A DNA stretch of 64,000 nt. It comes from Marinicella sp. (GTDB lineage: Bacteria; Pseudomonadota; Gammaproteobacteria; Xanthomonadales; Marinicellaceae). The DNA lies in NCBI GenBank assembly GCA_028284365.1, contig JANQRW010000059.1, positions 16,103-80,102 on the forward strand, written 5' to 3'. The translations under genes and the position numbers were made by a program. Shown in pieces: positions 16,287 through 27,200 of this stretch (the stretch's first letter is position 1; each line of letters opens with the position of its first letter). The notes under the pieces were generated by a model. That model made no database searches, was not told where the DNA came from, and was given only the letters and a program-made list of their open reading frames with translations.

Positions 16287-17764
16287 TTGATCGGATGTAA
16301 TATATCTGACTTAGCGTTTCTTTGTAAATGTAAATCAGTATCAATCAAATGACCGTCCATACCCCAGCTTTTCAACTTTTCAATGGCCCATTCCTGGGTT
16401 TTATCCTGGTGGCATTCATGGCAGGCATTGGGTGAGTTTTCAATCCCCAGTTTTTTACTCAATAATGGGTTCGGTATGGAGCCCATGTTGTGACTACGAA
16501 CAAAGTGTGTAACACCTGCAACTGCATTGAGGATATTCTTTGGCATGTGACAATCATAACAGTAGGCACCAGGTCTGCCTGCTTTGTGGTTGGTATGTGC
16601 TGATAAATTTTCAGCTATAACCTCATGGCACCCCAAACAAAAAGCATTACTCTGTACGGTCGGCCGTAACAGCCCGGTTGCTGCAGCTTTTTTATTGTTA
16701 TGAGGATCATGACAAGTGTAACAACGCATATCTGTCACTTGGTAATGACTGGAGTCAGCAAACGAACGAAATAATGTCCCCAACCCTTTTGGACGACCAT
16801 CTGGCCAAACTTCAACAGTTGGGTGTTTTCTGCCAGGAACCAAAGGCGCTTCATCAAAGTACGGTGATAAATCATTCAACTCACCATTGGCGTTAAAACC
16901 AGGCTTATAGTTTCGATACAACGGTTGTCGTTTTCGGAAAATATCAGCACCATGACATCGGGCACAAACGCTCAAAGCAAAACCCTGTTCCTGATTCGCA
17001 GCATTAATGATAAAAGGTGCAGTTTTATTGAATAAATTTTGATCAAACCAAGAAACCAAACGATTCACAGGATGACCATTCATATAATTAACATGTTCAC
17101 TACCTGGACCATGACAAACTTCACAACCCACACCTATTTCAGTCCACTCAACCTGGGCAATAGTGTGTGTATTGTTCTTATAATTTTCCTGTAAATTAGT
17201 GGTATGACAACGAGCGCAATACAAGTTCCATGCTGAGTTAAGTGGCTTCATTTGCTCCCATAAATCATGGACCGACTGCGGCGACTGTTCTTGCTCATTC
17301 CAATACGCAAAAAAGGCTTGTCTCGGTACCGACCATTGAATTGGCAAGCGCCGCAACACGCCTCCTTTTTCCTGTGTCAGATAAGTTTGACGGTATTGAT
17401 ACCCTATGACTTTGTTGATTTTAAATTCAGAATAACTTTCACCACCTATGTCTTGAATCGCCATGAAAAATTCACCACCACGTTCATACATTTTTGCAGC
17501 AGGTTCATCAAATTCAGGATCTTGTTGTGGAAAGAAATAAGACCCGGAACTGAAGTCACCAACCACAGAACCTTGCTCAGGCAAACGCGCTATGTTGTGA
17601 TGTGGAGAAATTTTCCAGGCATCATAGTTAATCCAATGGCAGTCGCCACATACTTCACTACCAACAAAGTCTGCATGAAAGACCTTTGGTGCAGGATCTC
17701 TGAAAAAATAAATGCCCAAAACAGCCGTTGCTAAAAATATCAAAAATATAAGGAGGTATTTCAT
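16283..17764 (-). CDS. Octaheme c-type cytochrome, membrane-anchored or periplasmic
   Basis: The protein has 493 residues. After an N-terminal hydrophobic segment (MKYLLIFLIFLATAVLGIYF) it carries eight CxxCH heme motifs in order: CGDCH, CARCH, CEVCH, CARCH, CYTCH, CLGCH, CYDCH and CHECH. The spacing resembles multiheme cytochromes of the NrfA/octaheme-reductase superfamily, but no catalytic CxxCK heme is present, so an electron-transfer role is safer than nitrite reduction. Its ATG overlaps the stop of the DedA-LssY gene (17761-17764), indicating coupling. Assembly would need a Ccm system located elsewhere. Confidence 0.9.
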   Translation of the reverse strand: MKYLLIFLIFLATAVLGIYFFRDPAPKVFHADFVGSEVCGDCHWINYDAWKISPHHNIARLPEQGSVVGDFSSGSYFFPQQDPEFDEPAAKMYERGGEFFMAIQDIGGESYSEFKINKVIGYQYRQTYLTQEKGGVLRRLPIQWSVPRQAFFAYWNEQEQSPQSVHDLWEQMKPLNSAWNLYCARCHTTNLQENYKNNTHTIAQVEWTEIGVGCEVCHGPGSEHVNYMNGHPVNRLVSWFDQNLFNKTAPFIINAANQEQGFALSVCARCHGADIFRKRQPLYRNYKPGFNANGELNDLSPYFDEAPLVPGRKHPTVEVWPDGRPKGLGTLFRSFADSSHYQVTDMRCYTCHDPHNNKKAAATGLLRPTVQSNAFCLGCHEVIAENLSAHTNHKAGRPGAYCYDCHMPKNILNAVAGVTHFVRSHNMGSIPNPLLSKKLGIENSPNACHECHQDKTQEWAIEKLKSWGMDGHLIDTDLHLQRNAKSDILHPIN

Positions 17765-19656
17765 TTTCGTTTCTGAATAATCTGCAATGTGCCATCAGTT
17801 AATTGGTCAACTGCAAAAAGACTGCCTTTTAATGCTGCCACTAATTCGCTTTTGTCCTTTTGGGTAGCATCATAACCCCAGTGATTGAATAAATACAAAT
17901 CTGTATCGCGTTTATGACGTGTTAAACTACCTCGAAAGTGCTCCTCTGTTCCGTTTTGTTCTGACCAAATTCGCAACACAATCAACTTATCTCCTTGCTT
18001 TTCACTCATTAACAATTTTTCAACTTCACCGCGATGTACATATGAAAACAAAGGCAACTCTTCAGCCTCAGGCTCAACTCGCATGGCTTGATAAACATTA
18101 CCCCATGTTCTTGGTTCCTGAACTTGCCAACCTAGTTTCATCAATTGATTCTTGAAGTCAACCAAATCTCCCATGAGTGTGATGTCCAATGTTTGTTGGC
18201 CATTGTTAGCCCATCCTGTGGTTTTGGCAGTAATTTGTTGCTGCAGCCATACAGGTTTAGTTGTTACCGTTGATGCTGCAAATAATACCCAGGCAACAAA
18301 AGGCATCAGTAAAGTGGTGGTTATGTATGCAATTTTTATGGGCAAGCCAAGAAATTGTTTACGACTGCGAGTCCGGTAGGCAATACCAATCAACATCGAC
18401 CAAATACTGGCAGTTAAAATCGATGACATCACCATAGCCAGGTTCATTTGATAGAAAAACAAGCTACTGAAAGCAAACAATAGGGTCAATATACCTGCCA
18501 CCACATAAGGCCAACTGCGCCACTTAACCGGATAAGCACCGGCCACTACAATGGCCCAGAAACTGGATACTGCAGTGAACCAAAACACATGGTGAGATGA
18601 CCACAGATGCCAACCATCGTGACCAATAAAACAGATGAATATTGAGAATACGTAAGAAGAAATTGAAACCAATAACCAATGCTGTAACACTAAATTTAAG
18701 CGCCGATAAATCAACCAGAATGTCACCACCATGGTCACAACCACAATACTGATGTCATGTCCAATGAACAACAGCCATTTCATTGGCACCACCGTCCAGG
18801 GGTTGTGAAAAGCAAAGAAAAAAGATTCGGTGCTTTGATTCCATCGCAACAAAGTTTCATTAATCGCGGTAAACCAAATCGTGGCAATCAAAAACAACAA
18901 CAACAACATCGCCAGCATGGCCAAAGAACCCTTTTCCTGTTGTCTAGGATCAACCAAACCAGAAGTTAACTTGCCTAATGTGGGGTGTCTTTGGGTCCAT
19001 GCCAATAAAGAGCTGAGCCATTTATAGGTTTTGGGTACCAACAAAGCGTATACAAAATTTATCAACCAGTAAACCACCCAAATTAATACCACCAGCACCA
19101 AAACCAGCACCGACAGTTTGACCGCAACTTTAGCCATGGTTTCCATCGCTGAACCAAACAATACGCCAGGCAATAAGTAAAACGGTGCCCACAAAACCGA
19201 AGCCACTGAACTGATGATGACATAACGTTTCACCGACATACCCATCATGCCACCAATGGCAGGAATAATTGGTCTGACTGGTCCCACAAAACGACCAATG
19301 AAGACACTCACCCCACCATATTTAGCAAAAAAGTTTTGGCCTTTTTCAATCAAGTCCGGGAATTTATACATGGGCCAGATTTTAAGCAGTTTTTGTTTGT
19401 ATTTATGACCAATCCAAAAGCTGATACCATCACCCATGAAAGCACCCAAAGTTGCCCACATCCAAGCGGTGTAAAAGTCCAACACACCCAAACCAATTAA
19501 CGCTCCCAAACTGACTAAAAAGGCCGCACCTGGGAAAATGATACCAACCAATAAAATTGATTCTGTAAAAGCAAACAAAAAGATGAGCACCCCAGTCCAA
19601 TTGGGGTTGGCTTGAATCCAATCATAGACGTCTTTAACCCATCCAGTTGGTTCCAT
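17761..19656 (-). CDS. DedA - PAP2-like - LssY C-terminal domain membrane protein
   Basis: The protein has 631 residues. Residues of about 1-200 form a DedA/SNARE-associated domain (FLFAFTESILLVGIIFPG, FIGRFVGPVRPIIPAIGG), likely acting in lipid-carrier handling. About 240-440 is a hydrophobic block in the position of a PAP2 phosphatase, but the KxxxxxxRP and SRxxxxxH motifs are not visible and the PSGH-equivalent reads SSHH, so phosphatase activity is doubtful. About 450-631 matches the LssY C-terminal domain. Upstream hemL ends 2 bp before this ATG, and the octaheme cytochrome overlaps its end, so hemL, this gene and the cytochrome appear to form an operon. Confidence 0.85.
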   Translation of the reverse strand: MEPTGWVKDVYDWIQANPNWTGVLIFLFAFTESILLVGIIFPGAAFLVSLGALIGLGVLDFYTAWMWATLGAFMGDGISFWIGHKYKQKLLKIWPMYKFPDLIEKGQNFFAKYGGVSVFIGRFVGPVRPIIPAIGGMMGMSVKRYVIISSVASVLWAPFYLLPGVLFGSAMETMAKVAVKLSVLVLVLVVLIWVVYWLINFVYALLVPKTYKWLSSLLAWTQRHPTLGKLTSGLVDPRQQEKGSLAMLAMLLLLFLIATIWFTAINETLLRWNQSTESFFFAFHNPWTVVPMKWLLFIGHDISIVVVTMVVTFWLIYRRLNLVLQHWLLVSISSYVFSIFICFIGHDGWHLWSSHHVFWFTAVSSFWAIVVAGAYPVKWRSWPYVVAGILTLLFAFSSLFFYQMNLAMVMSSILTASIWSMLIGIAYRTRSRKQFLGLPIKIAYITTTLLMPFVAWVLFAASTVTTKPVWLQQQITAKTTGWANNGQQTLDITLMGDLVDFKNQLMKLGWQVQEPRTWGNVYQAMRVEPEAEELPLFSYVHRGEVEKLLMSEKQGDKLIVLRIWSEQNGTEEHFRGSLTRHKRDTDLYLFNHWGYDATQKDKSELVAALKGSLFAVDQLTDGTLQIIQKRK

Positions 19657-19658
19657 AA

Positions 19659-20933
19659 TTAAACCCTAATGGCGTTTTTCGCTGCAATTAAAGTTTGTTC
19701 AATGATGTCATCTGAGTGCTTGGAACTGACAAAGCCCGCCTCATAAGCAGAAGGTGCCATGTACACCCCAGCTTTAAGCATCGCATGGAAAAAACGTCTG
19801 AAATGAGCTTCATCGCACGTTGCTAAATCGGTAAAACCCTGCGCTTTTTCTTCCCGGAAAAACAAACCAAACATACCACCTTGGTGACAAGTTGAAAAAG
19901 GGACTCCAGCTTCATCGGCCACAACTTGTAAACCTTTTACTAATTTTCCAGTTTGAGTCGCTAAATGATCATAAAAACCATCAGCTGAAATGATGTTCAT
20001 CATGGCTGAACCGGCAGCCATTGCCAACGGGTTACCAGATAATGTACCAGCCTGGTAAACCGATCCTGATGGTGCAATGTAACTCATGATGTCTTTGCGA
20101 CCACCAAAAGCGCCTACGGGCAAACCACCACCAATCACTTTACCAAAGGTGGTTAAATCGGGCTTAACTCCATACAACTCTTGGGCACCACCCTTGGCCA
20201 CACGAAACCCGGTCATGACCTCATCAAAAATAAGCACAGAACCATGTTGGTCACACAAGTTTCGCATCCCTTGTAAATAACCATCAACAGGTTCAATCAT
20301 GTTCATATTGCCAGCTATGGGTTCCACAATTATGGCAGCCACATCCTCACCCACTTCAGCCATTACTTGTGACAGGCTGTCCAAATCATTGAATGGAACA
20401 GTTAAAGTCAAATCTGCCACTGCATCTGGCACCCCTGGTGAACCTGGAATACCTAAAGTCAACACCCCACTCCCAGCTTTAACTAAGAAAGAATCAGCAT
20501 GACCATGATAACAGCCTTCAAATTTGATGACTTTATCGCGGCCACTAAACCCTCTGGCCAAACGAATGGCACTCATGGTTGCTTCAGTGCCTGAATTAAC
20601 CATCCGCACCAGCTCTATCGATGGAATCATGGCACAAATTTGTTCAGCCAAAGTCACTTCCGCCTCAGCCGGCGCACCAAAGCTCAAGCCTCTATCCACA
20701 GCTTTATGTACCGCCGCCAATACAGTTTCATTGCTGTGGCCTGCGATCATCGGACCCCAGCTACCAATGTAGTCAATGTAAACCTTACCATTGACATCGT
20801 ACATATGTGGGCCTTTGGCTGTGGCAATGAACAGTGGCTCACCGCCCACGCCTTTGAACGCCCTCACGGGTGAATTAACGCCGCCTGGGATGAATTGTTG
20901 CGCTTTGGTAAATAGCTTGTGGTTGTTATTCAT
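19659..20933 (-). CDS. hemL: Glutamate-1-semialdehyde 2,1-aminomutase
   Basis: The protein has 424 residues and is a class III PLP aminotransferase that converts glutamate-1-semialdehyde to 5-aminolevulinate in C5 tetrapyrrole synthesis. It is recognised by [35 protein letters not shown] and the PLP lysine in [17 protein letters not shown]. The ATG at 20933 ([13 protein letters not shown]) fits the family's usual N-terminus; the frame extends 24 codons upstream, which would add an atypical leader. It is first in a run with the DedA-LssY and octaheme genes, linking heme precursor supply and heme protein. Confidence 0.95.
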   Translation of the reverse strand: MNNNHKLFTKAQQFIPGGVNSPVRAFKGVGGEPLFIATAKGPHMYDVNGKVYIDYIGSWGPMIAGHSNETVLAAVHKAVDRGLSFGAPAEAEVTLAEQICAMIPSIELVRMVNSGTEATMSAIRLARGFSGRDKVIKFEGCYHGHADSFLVKAGSGVLTLGIPGSPGVPDAVADLTLTVPFNDLDSLSQVMAEVGEDVAAIIVEPIAGNMNMIEPVDGYLQGMRNLCDQHGSVLIFDEVMTGFRVAKGGAQELYGVKPDLTTFGKVIGGGLPVGAFGGRKDIMSYIAPSGSVYQAGTLSGNPLAMAAGSAMMNIISADGFYDHLATQTGKLVKGLQVVADEAGVPFSTCHQGGMFGLFFREEKAQGFTDLATCDEAHFRRFFHAMLKAGVYMAPSAYEAGFVSSKHSDDIIEQTLIAAKNAIRV

Positions 20934-21031
20934 TTTCTGCTTTGGGCATGTCATAAATGAACCGCCATTATAAAGGTTTTGACATGGATTTGGGATGGCA
21001 TACAATGGTCAATTTGTCATAATTCAGTATT

Positions 21032-22483
21032 TTGAAAAACTCTTCACAAAAGTCAAACACCAAACCCTATGCCATCGCTGCTGGACACGAACAAACAGCA
21101 GCAGCAGCGCAACAAATTTTACACCAAGGTGGCAATGCATTTGATGCCATCCTGGCAGCCATGATGATGTCGTTTGTGGCGGAACCGTTGTTATCATCCC
21201 CTGGTGGTGGTGGATTCATGATTGCTTCGGGATCAGAACAACCACCCAAAGTATTGGATTTTTTTTCCGACACCCCTAACATTTCAGCAACAAACATTAA
21301 CACTGAACAAGTTGATTTTTATCCGATCATGGGCGACTTTGGGCCACGCCAGCAAGAGTTTCACATTGGCCATGCCGCCGCCGCAATTCCCGGAGTACCA
21401 GCAGGTATTTTTAAAATTCACCAAGCACTGTGCTCTTTGCCTTTGTCACAAATTGCCGAACCAGCTATAAACGCTGCCAATCAAGGCATTCTGATTAACC
21501 ATCAACAGGCTTATGTGGCCTTGATTCTGAAACCCATCATTGAGTCAACACCAGAAGCCAAACAGTTGTTTCAGGGCTTTAGCGCTGGACATGTCTGGAA
21601 AAACCCCAAGCTAGCAAGTTTTCTTGCCACCCTGTCAAAGGCTGACCATGATTGGTTTTACCACGGTCAAATTGCCCAAAACATCTCTTGCCAAGATGAT
21701 GGGTTGCTTGAAGAAATTGACTTCACAAGCTATCAATGTGAAGTAAGAAAACCTCTGAGTTTAGAGCTGGGTTCACACCAAATATTAACCAACCCGCAGC
21801 CCAGCAGCGGCGGGTATTTAATTGTTGAGCAATTACGCCGATTGAAAAACAGACATGATGAGCTTGCCGTTTTGGAAGCCATGCAACATGCTGACGATTT
21901 AAAAAGAAACCCGATGACAGAAGTCTCACGCGGCACCACCCACATGAGTGTAGCAGATGGTCATGGAAACCTGGCCAGCCTAACCCTGTCTAACGGCGAA
22001 GGTAATGGACAAGTCGTTGAAGGCTGCGGCTTTATGTTGAATAATTTTTTGGGAGAAGAAGACATCAATACCCATGGTTTTTTCTCATGGCGAGGAAAAA
22101 AGCGCATGCGCTCCATGATGTCACCCACTTTGGTATTACATCCAAAATCAAGCTATGCGCTGGGTACAGGTGGTTCCAACCGCATCAAAACTGCTTTATT
22201 CCAAGTCATCAACCACCTCATCAATGGTAACAAACACCTTAAACATGCCATTGAAGCGCCCAGAATGCACTATGAGAACGGACATTTAGATATAGAACCA
22301 GAATTCAATTCTGCGGTTTTAGAACAATTGAAAAAAAACAACCCAATCCACTCAGAATGGCATAACCACAACTTGTACTTCGGTGGCGTCAATGCAGTTC
22401 AAAATGGCCTCACCACCGCCGCAGTTGGCGACTTTAGACGCAATGGTTGTGGTATTGTTGGGCATCAGTCACTGAACAGATAG
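21032..22483 (+). CDS. Gamma-glutamyltransferase homologue (Ntn-hydrolase), no signal peptide
   Basis: The protein has 483 residues. It is recognised by GGNAFDAILAAMMMSFVAEPLLSSPGGGGFM and by the autoprocessing site GTTHMSVADGHGN, in which the first Thr of TTH would be the nucleophile released on maturation, followed by MMSPTLV and GTGGSNRIKTA. Classic enzymes cleave glutathione in the periplasm, but here no signal peptide is present, suggesting a cytoplasmic form or a different gamma-glutamyl or acyl substrate. The start is TTG at 21032: an in-frame stop lies just upstream and no in-frame ATG is close. It is divergent from hemL. Confidence 0.85.
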   Translation: MKNSSQKSNTKPYAIAAGHEQTAAAAQQILHQGGNAFDAILAAMMMSFVAEPLLSSPGGGGFMIASGSEQPPKVLDFFSDTPNISATNINTEQVDFYPIMGDFGPRQQEFHIGHAAAAIPGVPAGIFKIHQALCSLPLSQIAEPAINAANQGILINHQQAYVALILKPIIESTPEAKQLFQGFSAGHVWKNPKLASFLATLSKADHDWFYHGQIAQNISCQDDGLLEEIDFTSYQCEVRKPLSLELGSHQILTNPQPSSGGYLIVEQLRRLKNRHDELAVLEAMQHADDLKRNPMTEVSRGTTHMSVADGHGNLASLTLSNGEGNGQVVEGCGFMLNNFLGEEDINTHGFFSWRGKKRMRSMMSPTLVLHPKSSYALGTGGSNRIKTALFQVINHLINGNKHLKHAIEAPRMHYENGHLDIEPEFNSAVLEQLKKNNPIHSEWHNHNLYFGGVNAVQNGLTTAAVGDFRRNGCGIVGHQSLNR

Positions 22484-24187
22484 TCACTCATCACAACTGA
22501 TGTCAGCCGGTTGTGCGAAAAGCGTCATGTCCATACTTCCTGCTACAAAATCAACACCATCAGCCGGACTCCAACTGAAATTCATATTGGCACAATCAGA
22601 AAACGCCAGTGTAAATGTACCCCAGTTACTGGTGACCACATCAGCAGCATTGAAGTTGGGAGGAAATAGCCCTCCAGTTACCAAGGTGACATCTAAAGTG
22701 GCCGTGCTACCTTCTACATCACCAGCACCAACCAACCACAGCTGGTTACCGTTGTTATCAAAAGTATACCAATAAACAACCATGCGATTATCTGCCAAAA
22801 CCACCACATTCAACCCATGCCCATTTTGTTCTGGGTTAAACCACAAACCAGAGTGATGTGACTTAATATCAGCCAATTGCTGAAGCTTTGGTTTAACGAT
22901 AAAGACACCCCGATTGATGTCAGAAATCAGCACCGTGCCATTATCAAAAAATGGATAAACATTCCAGGCACCGCCAAAATTTGAACTGCTGTCAGGGTCA
23001 GGAAAGGTATCGAAATAGGCCACCTCTTCCATCTCGGCAGAATCCATATCACCCAGTTTTAAAATTCTTAAACCACGGGTGTAATTAGCCTGATAAGTGT
23101 AACCATCAACGATGTACTGATTGTGATCAATGGCCGCACCCGAGGCCTCATGAAAGCCAGTGATGGTTGGGTTATCCAGATCCATCATATCCATCACATA
23201 AGTTCTGGTAGAATCGGGAACACCATCGCCCCTATCCAGTTCATCTAACTCATCATCAATCAGAAAATACCTTTCATCAGCAGTCAACCAGCCTTGGTGC
23301 GTGTATTGTTGGCCGTTGTAACCGGTTCTGCTGATCATGGTTGGGTTTGATTTGTTGGTCACATCCACGACCGTAATCGTGTCTTCATTACTGGCAAAAC
23401 AGATTTCTTTACCTCTATGATCTGCATCTGGTCCATCATATATCAAACATTGGGCATCATGAGTATAGCCATCATCACCGAAACAACTAACCAATTGAGG
23501 ATTTACTGGGTTTTGAATGTTGACTATGTGCAAACCACCATTACAGGTATTGCTACCTACGACATAAGCAAAACCAGTGGCTTCATTGATCACGATGTTG
23601 TGTGCGCTTTGCAGATTCCCTCCCGTATAAACCTCATCTGGTAAAAATGTTTTTGGTGCGTCTTGTACATCTAGTAATTGAGTCAAATTAAATACCTGCA
23701 TGCCATGGGGCTGATCATCTGCCACTATGTAAGCGTGTTCCTGATAGGTTTTGACATCACGCCAAGCCGATGCATTACCACCGGTACTGGGTAGGTTGCC
23801 CAAGTAAACTGGGTTAGCAGGGTCTGTTATTTCTACAAAAGAAGTGCCATCTGAACGACCCACCAGCGCGAAGTAACGACCACTGGCTTCATGCTTCCAA
23901 CCCCAACTGTCAGAACCTTGACCACCTCCTATTTGACTGAGATCTAAATGACCTAGCAGGTCAATATTATTACAAGCAAAGATATCTGCTTTACCATTTT
24001 CACAAGTTCTTGGGCCAGCGTATTTGTAACCTTTGTAGGGTTGGTTATGAGCCTTATGCATCATCGCCACAAAATCCCAATCCGGATACTGTTTATTCAA
24101 TTTAGCTGATTGTGTTGGGGTATGACAGGCCCAAGCAGTGAAGTTGATGATCAGAGCCATAAAAATGATGATATTTAGTTTTCTCAT
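22484..24187 (-). CDS. Choice-of-anchor B family secreted beta-propeller protein
   Basis: The protein has 567 residues. A signal peptide (MRKLNIIIFMALIINFTAWA) is followed by LVIVD-type repeats such as GTSFVEITDPANPVYLGNL, HIVNIQNPVNPQLVSCFG and ITVVDVTNKSNPTMIS, the hallmark of choice-of-anchor B proteins. About 135 C-terminal residues (HSGLWFNPEQNGHGLN onward) form a separate beta domain common in secreted gammaproteobacterial proteins of this type. No C-terminal sorting tail is obvious; it ends DISCDE. Function is unknown, and cell-surface or secreted location is likely. It converges with the GGT gene with no gap and is followed by a 109-bp gap to the next surface protein. Confidence 0.8.
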   Translation of the reverse strand: MRKLNIIIFMALIINFTAWACHTPTQSAKLNKQYPDWDFVAMMHKAHNQPYKGYKYAGPRTCENGKADIFACNNIDLLGHLDLSQIGGGQGSDSWGWKHEASGRYFALVGRSDGTSFVEITDPANPVYLGNLPSTGGNASAWRDVKTYQEHAYIVADDQPHGMQVFNLTQLLDVQDAPKTFLPDEVYTGGNLQSAHNIVINEATGFAYVVGSNTCNGGLHIVNIQNPVNPQLVSCFGDDGYTHDAQCLIYDGPDADHRGKEICFASNEDTITVVDVTNKSNPTMISRTGYNGQQYTHQGWLTADERYFLIDDELDELDRGDGVPDSTRTYVMDMMDLDNPTITGFHEASGAAIDHNQYIVDGYTYQANYTRGLRILKLGDMDSAEMEEVAYFDTFPDPDSSSNFGGAWNVYPFFDNGTVLISDINRGVFIVKPKLQQLADIKSHHSGLWFNPEQNGHGLNVVVLADNRMVVYWYTFDNNGNQLWLVGAGDVEGSTATLDVTLVTGGLFPPNFNAADVVTSNWGTFTLAFSDCANMNFSWSPADGVDFVAGSMDMTLFAQPADISCDE

Positions 24188-24296
24188 TTCACAGTCCCAG
24201 TGAATATTTGGTACGCCTATTGTATCGATAAACTAAGCCCTGAAACAATGACTATTAAATCTTTCGTTGGCAGTATTTCAGACTCGGAGTTTCCGA

Positions 24297-27200
24297 TCAG
24301 TCAAAGCCATTAAAATAAATAATATCTTCTAAAGCTGGAAATTGACTGACTTCAGGTTGCTTAAACGGCACATCAAAAAGTGTTAGCCGAGCAAAATCAC
24401 CAGCACTGTTCTCCAAACCAGTTGATACAATATCATCTATCATGAAACGCATGATTGTTGCTGCATTATCTATAACTGCCTTGTTATTGGTATCTGTGGC
24501 TGTGAATTGTAGAACGCCATTCACATATCCACTTAACTGACCAGCACCACTGCGACTGAGGATAACCTGGAAATATTCATCACCAATCACCGAGTTCACT
24601 GGACCCACTGCACCACTAACAGCTTCAAAGTTCAAAGCAGAATTGAAGTTATATAAACCCGCATCACCGGCTAAATCATTGAAGTCAATCAGCTTCACAT
24701 AGCCGTTAGCGTCATCGATTTGTAACAACATTGCAATGGTGTATTCATCATCCAAAACCAATCCATCAACACCAAGTGAAAACCCTTCTCCAGCATCAAA
24801 AGGCAACACTGTTTTGCTCATTCCAAGCACCTCATCGCTTAAATAATCCAGTGAGCCGTTATAAACCAGGTCAGGTGCTCCCGGAATAACACTGCTCAAA
24901 GTATTTTCAAACCAATAATCAGCAACCCTGGCAGCTCGTACAGCGAGTTCACCACTGACAACCAAATCCGCTGAACTCGAGGCTGACAGCATTTCACCGT
25001 TTGCCAGTAAGCCTCCAATTTCACTACTAAATACGCCAAAAGATTGCTGCTCTGACAAGCGCACTGTCAAACTGAACTGGCAACTTGAGTTTCCGCTCAA
25101 TGATGCATTTTCCAAGCTCAAAGTTTCACCTGCGATAAAATTTGATCCTTCACCACAAGGATTTTGTGGGATACCACCAATCACTTCATAGTCAGCAGTA
25201 ACCAATTGCAAGGCATGTCCAAAACGGAAACCTTCAATAGTCTGGTCCGATAGGTTTTCAATCGAATAACTCACAACTGTCGTTCTACCTGCATCAGTTG
25301 GATTATCAAAGGTGAAGCTTAATGACAATGGAAAAATCTGCAGGTCAGCGGTGGCTGGCGAACCAAAAACACTCAACCCATTTATCGAGCCATTTACCGC
25401 CGCTGTTGTGCTTGGATAAGTGCCACCGTTTGCATCCATTGGCAATTGCATCGTTACGATAAACTCACAACTTTCACCAGCTGCAAGCTGACCACTGGTG
25501 AAAGCAAGCACCTCGGTTCCTGAAATAACAGAACCAGCACCACAAACATCATTCACAGGGGTAACAGAAGCAACCAACCCCCCAATGGTGACTGATAAAT
25601 CATGGGTGAAAGACAAATTTGACAAGGCCTCAGTACCACTTAGGTTCTGCAACGAATACTGCAATGAAACAACATCTCCTGGTGAATGGGGGCTGTCTAA
25701 AAATGCCATTGCAAAACCAATTAATTCAGAGTCGACAACCAAAGTACTTGAAGATGCCGCAATCACAGCACTGGAGGCATTGATGGTGGCACTGAGGTTA
25801 CTGGTCAGGCTGTTGTATTGGCCATCAGCCGATGATACCGGAGTTTGTAAAGCCACTTGAAATGTGCAGCTTTCACCTGCAAGCAAATTTCCACCAACAA
25901 AAATCAGCACGCTTGTACCTGATAGTGATGAGCCACTGCCACAAATACCAGACAGCGTACCATCTGTGGACACCAGCCCAGGCAAAATTTGATTCATGTT
26001 ATGAGTGAAAACCATACCAGTGCTGTCAAATATCGAGTTATTCTCTATGGTAAATTCGAGCGTGACAGCCGCTCCTGATATCACTGGATCATCTAAAAAC
26101 TGATGGCTAAACGTCAACCCCCCAATGACCAACTCATCTTGACCTGCTGATGAGGAAGTTGATAGGCCGGCAGTGGTCGCGCTTAACACAGATGTGATAC
26201 TCATGTAACTTCCTGGGGCAGCACTGGCCGGCACTTGCATACTGATATCAAATTCACAACTTGTCGCTGGCTGTATGTTGCCTCCTGTGAAGGTGATGAG
26301 ACCTGCACCTGAAACAGACGAGCCTAAACCACAAACATCATTCAATGGTAAATTAAGGGCTGTCAACCCATTCAGGGTAGCGCCCAAATCCCAAGTAAAG
26401 TTCATGGCACTTGCCTCACCTGGACTGTTTTCAGCCAGACTGATACTAACCCGGGCATTAATCACATCACCAGGCATGACTGGATCATCAATAAACTCAA
26501 CACTGAAATCAGGGCCTGTTACCACTGATAAAACATCACTGGCAATAACGCCTTGTTGTGCCAACCCATCAACCGTTGCGGTGATCGCATTGGTTTCATT
26601 CAAGTAGTCCCCGGTTGGGGTATTCACTGGAACAGTTAGATCAGCACTGAATGTACAATCTTCCCCTGCAGCAAGATTAGCTCCACTGACGGTGAAAATG
26701 TTTTGGCCACTGTTATTGGCAACAAACGCAATTGAACCACCACCACAAAAACCGCTTGCTGGTAAAGCGCTTAAAACAGCACCAGAAAGGAATCCTGAGA
26801 TGTTATCCTGAAAGGCAATGTCAGTTGCAGCGCTGGTGGTACTGGTGTTGGAGATGGTGAATTCCATGGTGGTGGTATCACCAGCACCAATTGTACCAGT
26901 TAAAAATGTTTTACTTAACGAAGGTGCTGAACTAACGGTCAGAGGCCTTGTTGATGGATCACCAAAACTCTCCGCTGAGCTAACTGCTGATGTGATGTTC
27001 TGATAGGTTCCTGCAGTTGCATTGGCAGGAATTTGTAGGCTTACCACAAAATCACAACTTCCCTCCGGTGGCAAAACACCACCTGAAAAAGTGATTGCAG
27101 AACTGCCATTAACAACCGAGCCCATTCCACAAACATCATTCAGAGGTAGGTTGGTTGCAACCATACCAGATAGCGTCGCATCCAAGTCATTGGTGAAACT

